Origin: JANQRX01 sp963663975
Lineage (GTDB): Bacteria; Pseudomonadota; Alphaproteobacteria; Rhizobiales; Kaistiaceae
DNA: 64,000 nt
NCBI GenBank assembly: GCA_963663975.2
Contig: CAXXRA010000015.1
Coordinates: forward strand, 806,001 to 870,000
Direction of reading: 5' to 3'
A model generated the notes under the pieces. The model worked only from the letters and a program-made list of their open reading frames with translations. It ran no database searches and was not told the DNA's origin. Positions 61,645-64,000 of this stretch are shown piece by piece (position 1 is the first letter of the stretch; every line of letters starts with the position of its first letter). The translations under genes and the position numbers were made by a program.

Positions 61645-62595
61645 TCAGCGGTCGAGCTGGGTCATGTCGACAATGTCGCTGCCGGCCAGGCGGCGAAAAC
61701 CGGCGACGGTTTGGCGCACGCCGTCCTCCAGCCGCGTCTGGCCGTAATCGCCGAGAAACGCCTGGATCGGCGCGTCGGAGATATTGGGCGGAAACGGTAG
61801 CTCGTCGCCTTCCACCTTCAATTCGGCGTCCGGAACTTCCTGTTCGACCAGCCGGACGAAGTCGGCGACCGCCCGGCATTCGCCGTTGAGATCGAAGATG
61901 TGGCAGCCGGTGATGTCGGTTTCCACCGCCTTCAAGAACGCGCCCGCCACTTCGCCTGCGTAAAGGAACGCCGCCTCGCCACCGAAGGGAATGGTGTATG
62001 AGCGCCCGGCGACCGCTGCCAGCACCGCCTTGGTCGGGGCCGAGGTCATGCCCTGGTCGCGGCCAAGCCCGTAGACCACGCCGGGACGGATGACGATGCT
62101 CGGCACCTGCCAGTCCTGCCAGTAGATTGCGGCCATCTCCTCGTTCGCCGCCTTGTAGGCGCCGTACAGGGTGCCGAGATAGGGATTGTCCTCATCCGCA
62201 CCGCCCAGCGCGGCGATCGAGCTGGCAAACGAAAAACGCTTGATGCCGGCCGCCCGCACCGCCTCCATCACGTTGGCAGTGCCGACGACATTGACCCGCG
62301 CGCCGGCCACCGGATCGGCCTTGCAAAACGGCACCTGCAGCGCGCCGAGATGGATCACCGCGCCGACCCCGGTATCGACGATCGCGCGGCCGACGGCGGC
62401 GGTGTCGGTGATGTCGCACTTCAGCCATTCCACCGCCGCCAGCTTGTCGTCGTCGAGCAGCAACCTTGGTCGCGTCGGCGTCTCGGCGAGATCGAGCGCA
62501 ATCACCCGCCAGTCGCGGTCGGTGGCCCGTTTCAGGACCCAACTGCCGATACAGCCATTGGCGCCGGTGACAAGAACTGAAGGAGTCTCTGACAT
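61645..62595 (-). CDS. Extended SDR NAD(P)-dependent epimerase/dehydratase
   Basis: A 316-residue extended short-chain dehydrogenase. Nucleotide-binding VLVTGANGCIGSWVLKRA at the N-terminus, VIHLGALQVPFCKADPVAGA, the catalytic Ser-Tyr-Lys set in FASSIAALGG and YGAYKAANEEMAAIYW, and RPGVVYGLGRDQGMTSAPTK in the substrate domain. Substrate unknown: such proteins act on nucleotide sugars or on hydroxy acids. It stands alone between the exonuclease and a small gene. Confidence 0.88.
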   Translation of the reverse strand: MSETPSVLVTGANGCIGSWVLKRATDRDWRVIALDLAETPTRPRLLLDDDKLAAVEWLKCDITDTAAVGRAIVDTGVGAVIHLGALQVPFCKADPVAGARVNVVGTANVMEAVRAAGIKRFSFASSIAALGGADEDNPYLGTLYGAYKAANEEMAAIYWQDWQVPSIVIRPGVVYGLGRDQGMTSAPTKAVLAAVAGRSYTIPFGGEAAFLYAGEVAGAFLKAVETDITGCHIFDLNGECRAVADFVRLVEQEVPDAELKVEGDELPFPPNISDAPIQAFLGDYGQTRLEDGVRQTVAGFRRLAGSDIVDMTQLDR

Positions 62596-62798
62596 TGCGT
62601 ATTTCCCGCAACTGGTGAGGTCGGCCGGTGGTCCTGACCTGCCATCAAATCATGGCAACGGTATAGGCCCAATACCGGCCCGCCGACAGCCCAATGAACG
62701 GCCATCTCGCGTGGTCGAACGGGCTGCGAGCTGCCTCTTGCCGTGGAGCGCCGAGGGAGGCATCCTGCCCACATCGATGCGGCATGAGGTGAGGCGGC

Positions 62799-63122
62799 AT
62801 GACCACAGCGGAATTCCAGGACTGGCGGGCGATCGCAACGGCGCCGCGCGACGGCAGCCAGATCCTGGTCGCTGTCCGGGCCAGCGAACAGGGGCCTGCC
62901 GAAGTCGACATGGTGCGCTGGTCGCGGGCCGAACGGGCCGAAGAAGAAGGCTGGGTGGCGACCGATTCCCAACCCGGCCTGTCGCTGATCTATGCCGAAG
63001 CCGAACTCACCGGATGGATGCCCCTGCCCACGCCGGTCCCGCCGCTCCACACCCTGCGCGCGCGGCTGAAAGCTGCCGCCGGGTCCAAGCGCGGCGGTGA
63101 GATGGACGGCTCCTCGATCTGA
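62799..63122 (+). CDS. Small conserved protein with WxxIxTAPRDG motif
   Basis: A 107-residue soluble protein. WRAIATAPRDGSQILVAV followed by MVRWSRAERAEEEGWV and a C-terminal GWMPLPTP fits a widespread short family (a W..I.TAPRDG start and an aromatic GWMP end) found in bacteria and phages, without known function. GAGG lies ~10 bp before the ATG. Convergent with the GntR gene. Confidence 0.65.
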   Translation: MTTAEFQDWRAIATAPRDGSQILVAVRASEQGPAEVDMVRWSRAERAEEEGWVATDSQPGLSLIYAEAELTGWMPLPTPVPPLHTLRARLKAAAGSKRGGEMDGSSI

Positions 63123-63137
63123 ACGGCTGCGGCCGGT

Positions 63138-63857
63138 CTAACCCTGTCGTTCCGCCAGAGCCTTGAGGAGATAGTCACCGGTGGCGCGATAGTGACGGAC
63201 CAGCGCCCGCACGGCGTTGTCGGCGTCGCGGCTGACCGCCGCATCGAAAATCTCACGGTGCTCCCTGGCGATATCCCGCCCGGGATAGGCGACCTTGCCG
63301 GCAATGTTCCGGTATCGGATGTTCAGGTCATAGAGCTGGTCGCAGAACCGCAGCAGAATTTGCGATCCGCAGCCGGCCAGCAATGAGCGATGGAACTGCC
63401 GGTGAGCGGTCTCCCAGCTTTCGCGCGACCGGGTCGGGTCGTCATCGTCGGCGATGCGTGGGATCTTCGCCAACCGGTAGTGGGCCAGCACAACCCGCTC
63501 CTCCCAGTCGGTCCCGCCACGGGCGATCGATTCGCGTAGCGCCCGCTCCTCGAGCCAGCAGCGTGTGGTGAGCAGTTCATCAAACGCCTCGGCGCTGATG
63601 TCGGCAACGCGAAATCCGCGCTGGTCGATCCGCTCCACCAGGCCATCGGTGCACATCGTGCTGAGGGCCTCGCGCAACGGACTGGCGCCGGCGCAATATG
63701 TCCTGCGTAGATCCTCGATCTTGAGTTTTCGGCCGGGTTCAAGCCGTCCGGCAAGGATGTCGTTGCGCAACCGGATAAACAGGCGCGCGGTCTGCGATTC
63801 GCCTTCGCCCAATCCGGTGGGCGCGGAGTTGGTCGCTTTGAGGGCTTGGTCGGTCAT
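63138..63857 (-). CDS. GntR-family transcriptional regulator, FCD/FadR type
   Basis: A 239-residue regulator. N-terminal winged helix (ARLFIRLRNDILAGRLEPGR, KIEDLRRTYCAGASPLREAL, LVERIDQRGFRVADIS) and C-terminal helical FCD domain with metal-ligand histidines (WETAHRQFHRSLL, EHREIFDA, LVRHYRATGDYL). Its ATG overlaps the stop of the acyl-CoA ligase gene. In rhizobia a GntR protein of this type (MatR) controls malonate genes; the neighbouring ligase supports the same inference here. Confidence 0.88.
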   Translation of the reverse strand: MTDQALKATNSAPTGLGEGESQTARLFIRLRNDILAGRLEPGRKLKIEDLRRTYCAGASPLREALSTMCTDGLVERIDQRGFRVADISAEAFDELLTTRCWLEERALRESIARGGTDWEERVVLAHYRLAKIPRIADDDDPTRSRESWETAHRQFHRSLLAGCGSQILLRFCDQLYDLNIRYRNIAGKVAYPGRDIAREHREIFDAAVSRDADNAVRALVRHYRATGDYLLKALAERQG

Positions 63858-64000
63858 GGTCGCCGCCCCTGGCCCGCAAACAGGCCGGCATAGGTGTGCC
63901 GAAGGCGGTTCTTCTGAATCTTGCCCATGGTGTTGCGCGGTAACTCGTCGACGACAATAATCTCCCTGGGCTGTTTGAACCTCGCCAACCGTTCGGACAA
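63854..64000 (-). CDS. C-terminal end of a MatB-like acyl-CoA (malonyl-CoA) synthetase, partial
   Basis: Only the last 48 residues are in the window; the gene continues past the right edge. The tail has FKQPREIIVVDELPRNTMGK, with the catalytic adenylation lysine in NTMGKIQKNRLR, then a short end. The NTMGKIQKN form is typical of malonyl-CoA synthetase (MatB) as against other ligases. Its stop overlaps the GntR start (ATGA), so ligase and regulator are co-transcribed. Confidence 0.75.
   Translation of the reverse strand: MSERLARFKQPREIIVVDELPRNTMGKIQKNRLRHTYAGLFAGQGRRP

Noticed and set aside
61484..61879. Minus-strand frame between the exonuclease and the epimerase
   Set aside because: Arginine/glycine-rich shadow overlapping the epimerase's conserved C-terminus; no start signal.
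1..64000. CRISPR arrays, rRNA genes, prophage structural genes
   Set aside because: No regularly spaced repeats, rRNA sequence or capsid/tail/terminase proteins were seen on either strand.

Overview
The window is GC-rich chromosomal DNA from an alphaproteobacterium, probably Rhodospirillales- or Hyphomicrobiales-like. The evidence is the hemC-hemD-Mic60-hemY order, imuA-imuB-dnaE2 behind an alphaproteobacterial GAAC-N7-GAAC LexA box, a ~180 kDa NAD-glutamate dehydrogenase, the tsaD-Nudix-gpsA-EVE-acs block, and rsmB-heparinase-purH, an order I associate with this class. Most of it is housekeeping sequence, broken by three accessory patches.

Layout. 1-6.4 kb: one-carbon, formate and serine metabolism (folD and a LysR regulator divergent from fhs, then sdaA and mobA). 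6.4-12.3 kb: an amidohydrolase, an isochorismatase-like hydrolase, arginase and ornithine cyclodeaminase divergent from an Lrp regulator, a HAD dehalogenase and a pirin. 12.4-14.8 kb: a type III polyketide synthase with an ATGA-coupled ICMT-family methyltransferase (a probable alkylpyrone/alkylresorcinol locus) and a small exported protein. 15.1-16.3 kb: decayed gene pieces. 16.4-20.3 kb: the two halves of a heterodimeric ABC exporter. 20.3-22.76 kb: a complete IS5-type element inserted in a serine recombinase remnant that ends inside tRNA-Thr(CGU). 22.8-27.5 kb: heme synthesis with alphaproteobacterial Mic60. 27.6-33.9 kb: tsaD, Nudix, gpsA, EVE, aminotransferase, acs. 34.0-38.1 kb: htpX, rsmB, heparinase-like. 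38.15-41.1 kb: an AT-richer island between the heparinase gene and purH, with a retropepsin-like protease and its small partner, an IS1595 transposase, a membrane protein and a transposase stub. 41.1-49.8 kb: purH, a TPR glycosyltransferase-like protein, NAD-GDH. 50.2-56.0 kb: the SOS mutasome operon. 56.2-60.7 kb: a Fur-box-preceded operon with a di-heme peroxidase-like protein carrying a novel N-terminal domain and a PhnCDE-type ABC transporter. 60.8-64.0 kb: an exonuclease, an epimerase, a small protein, a GntR regulator and the end of a MatB-like acyl-CoA ligase.

Two features cut across the window. A long-palindrome intergenic repeat occurs as one perfect copy (46-bp arms, after purH), one degenerate copy (fhs-sdaA) and one half copy (before htpX). 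About ten otherwise conserved genes contain single-base frame breaks (sdaA twice, mobA, arginase, an ABC subunit, Nudix, the TPR protein and others), mostly one-base deletions. This many breaks in core genes points more to consensus errors in the assembly than to mass pseudogenisation, so coordinates of those genes are given across the break.

The most interesting candidates are the Fur-box di-heme/PhnCDE operon, the retropepsin two-gene module, the palindromic repeat family and the type III PKS-ICMT pair.
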